From positions 62,001 to 126,000 of the forward strand of contig NZ_JBJMAW010000007.1 in assembly GCF_046600735.1 (NCBI RefSeq): a DNA stretch of 64,000 nt, in the 5' to 3' direction. Position 1 is the first letter of the stretch. The number at the start of each line of letters is the position of its first letter. Shown here piece by piece: positions 63,479 through 64,000 of the stretch. Source of the DNA: Novilysobacter_A longmucuonensis (GTDB taxonomy: Bacteria; Pseudomonadota; Gammaproteobacteria; Xanthomonadales; Xanthomonadaceae). Under the pieces are notes generated by a model. That model was not told the DNA's origin, searched no databases, and was given only the letters and a program-made list of their open reading frames with translations. A program made the translations under genes and the position numbers.

Positions 63479-64000
63479 GCATCGCCGAGCTCAGCCTCAA
63501 ACGCCCCGTCACTACGGTGATGCTGTTCGTGTCGATGGTCGTGATCGGCCTGATCGCGGCGGTCCGGTTGCCGCTGGAGGCGCTGCCGGACATCTCGTTC
63601 CCCGGCGTGTTCGTGCAGCTGCCGTATCCCGGATCGACCCCGGAGGAGGTCGAGCGCACCGTGCTACGCCCGGCCGAGGAAGCCTTGGCCACGATGAGCG
63701 GGCTGGAGCGCATGCGCGGTGGCGCCAACGCCGATGGCGCCTTCATCGAGATCTACTACTCCGACTGGGACACCAATGTCGCCATCGCCGCCTCGGAGGC
63801 GCGCGAGCGTCTGGATGCGATCCGCGATGAGCTGCCAGCGGATCTCCAGCGCTACAACGTGTTCAACTTCTCGACCTCCGACGAAGCCGTGCTGCGCGTG
63901 CGCCTGGCCGGCGACATCGACCTGACCGGCGCCTACGACCTGATTGACCGCGAGTTCAAGCGCCCGCTGGAACGCATCCCCGGCGTGGCGCGGGTGGAGG
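63475..64000 (+). CDS. Second RND efflux permease, cut by right edge
   Basis: The first 175 residues are visible, from an ATG that overlaps the previous stop (ATGA). It begins MSIAELSLKRPVTTVMLFVS, the RND N-terminal helix, then LPLEALPDISFPGVFVQLPY and GSTPEEVERTVLRPAEEALA. It has no insertion so far. A single adaptor with two coupled permeases resembles the MdtABC arrangement, in which the permeases form a mixed trimer. The C-terminus and any outer-membrane channel gene lie outside the window. Confidence 0.92.
   Translation, partial: MSIAELSLKRPVTTVMLFVSMVVIGLIAAVRLPLEALPDISFPGVFVQLPYPGSTPEEVERTVLRPAEEALATMSGLERMRGGANADGAFIEIYYSDWDTNVAIAASEARERLDAIRDELPADLQRYNVFNFSTSDEAVLRVRLAGDIDLTGAYDLIDREFKRPLERIPGVARVE

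Overview
The window looks like a chromosomal segment of a GC-rich gammaproteobacterium, most likely Xanthomonadaceae (Lysobacter/Luteimonas-like). The evidence is core-gene order (rplU-rpmA-obgE; rpsT, murJ, ribF-ileS, lspA-ispH), a gene matching the xanthomonad 'transmembrane repetitive protein' beside nfuA, and GTAG-footed REP repeats in many gaps. I found no prophage, insertion sequence, transposase, integron or CRISPR array. The window is mostly housekeeping genes, with accessory genes between blocks.

Layout. 0-2.5 kb: a DUF4139 lipoprotein cut by the left edge, a PCu(A)C copper chaperone, a repeat-rich gap and a hotdog thioesterase. 2.5-16 kb: uvrA, ribosomal proteins L21, L27 and S20, the GTPase ObgE, the lipid II flippase MurJ, RibF, IleS, LspA and IspH. 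16-31.8 kb: a secreted DUF4331 protein, tRNA-Thr(CGT), a hibernation factor, an exported M17 aminopeptidase, a hydrolase, an SDR, a flavoprotein, a membrane GGDEF protein, a beta-lactamase-fold hydrolase, a threonine-synthase-like enzyme, and a large propeller-sensor diguanylate cyclase. 31.8-35.7 kb: a three-gene ferric-iron ABC importer behind a Fur-box-like site. 35.7-48.5 kb: an FKBP lipoprotein, a second HI0933-type flavoprotein with YaeQ, a secreted Pro-run protein convergent with a LuxR-type regulator, an RluA-family synthase, DUF421, MgtC, DeaD, SelO, a DUF5666 lipoprotein and two tiny basic proteins. 48.5-58.3 kb: an S8 protease, the ABC-F protein Uup, DUF1622, a TonB-domain lipoprotein with a pterin dehydratase, nfuA, the TonB-like repetitive protein, and two small c-type cytochromes. 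58.8-64 kb: an RND efflux operon with one adaptor and two permeases, the second cut by the right edge.

Gene coupling. Several pairs overlap and are probably translationally coupled: uvrA/thioesterase (ATGA), ribF/ileS (GTGA), the three iron genes, the leader ORF/nfuA (ATGA) and the two RND permeases (ATGA). Five starts have a TAnnnT hexamer 6-8 nt upstream and no room for a Shine-Dalgarno site, which suggests leaderless mRNAs.

Most unusual observations: (1) nfuA is preceded by an imperfect 71-bp tandem copy of its own 5' end, giving a 24-codon leader ORF that resembles the NfuA N-terminus and ends inside the nfuA start codon. (2) Several REP families share a GTAG foot and are often paired as units of about 67-79 bp; one supplies the stop codon of a pseudouridine synthase gene. 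(3) Five starts look leaderless. (4) A one-pass, Pro-rich TonB-like protein lies beside nfuA. (5) The first RND permease carries two unusual insertions. No complete undescribed system could be demonstrated from sequence alone.
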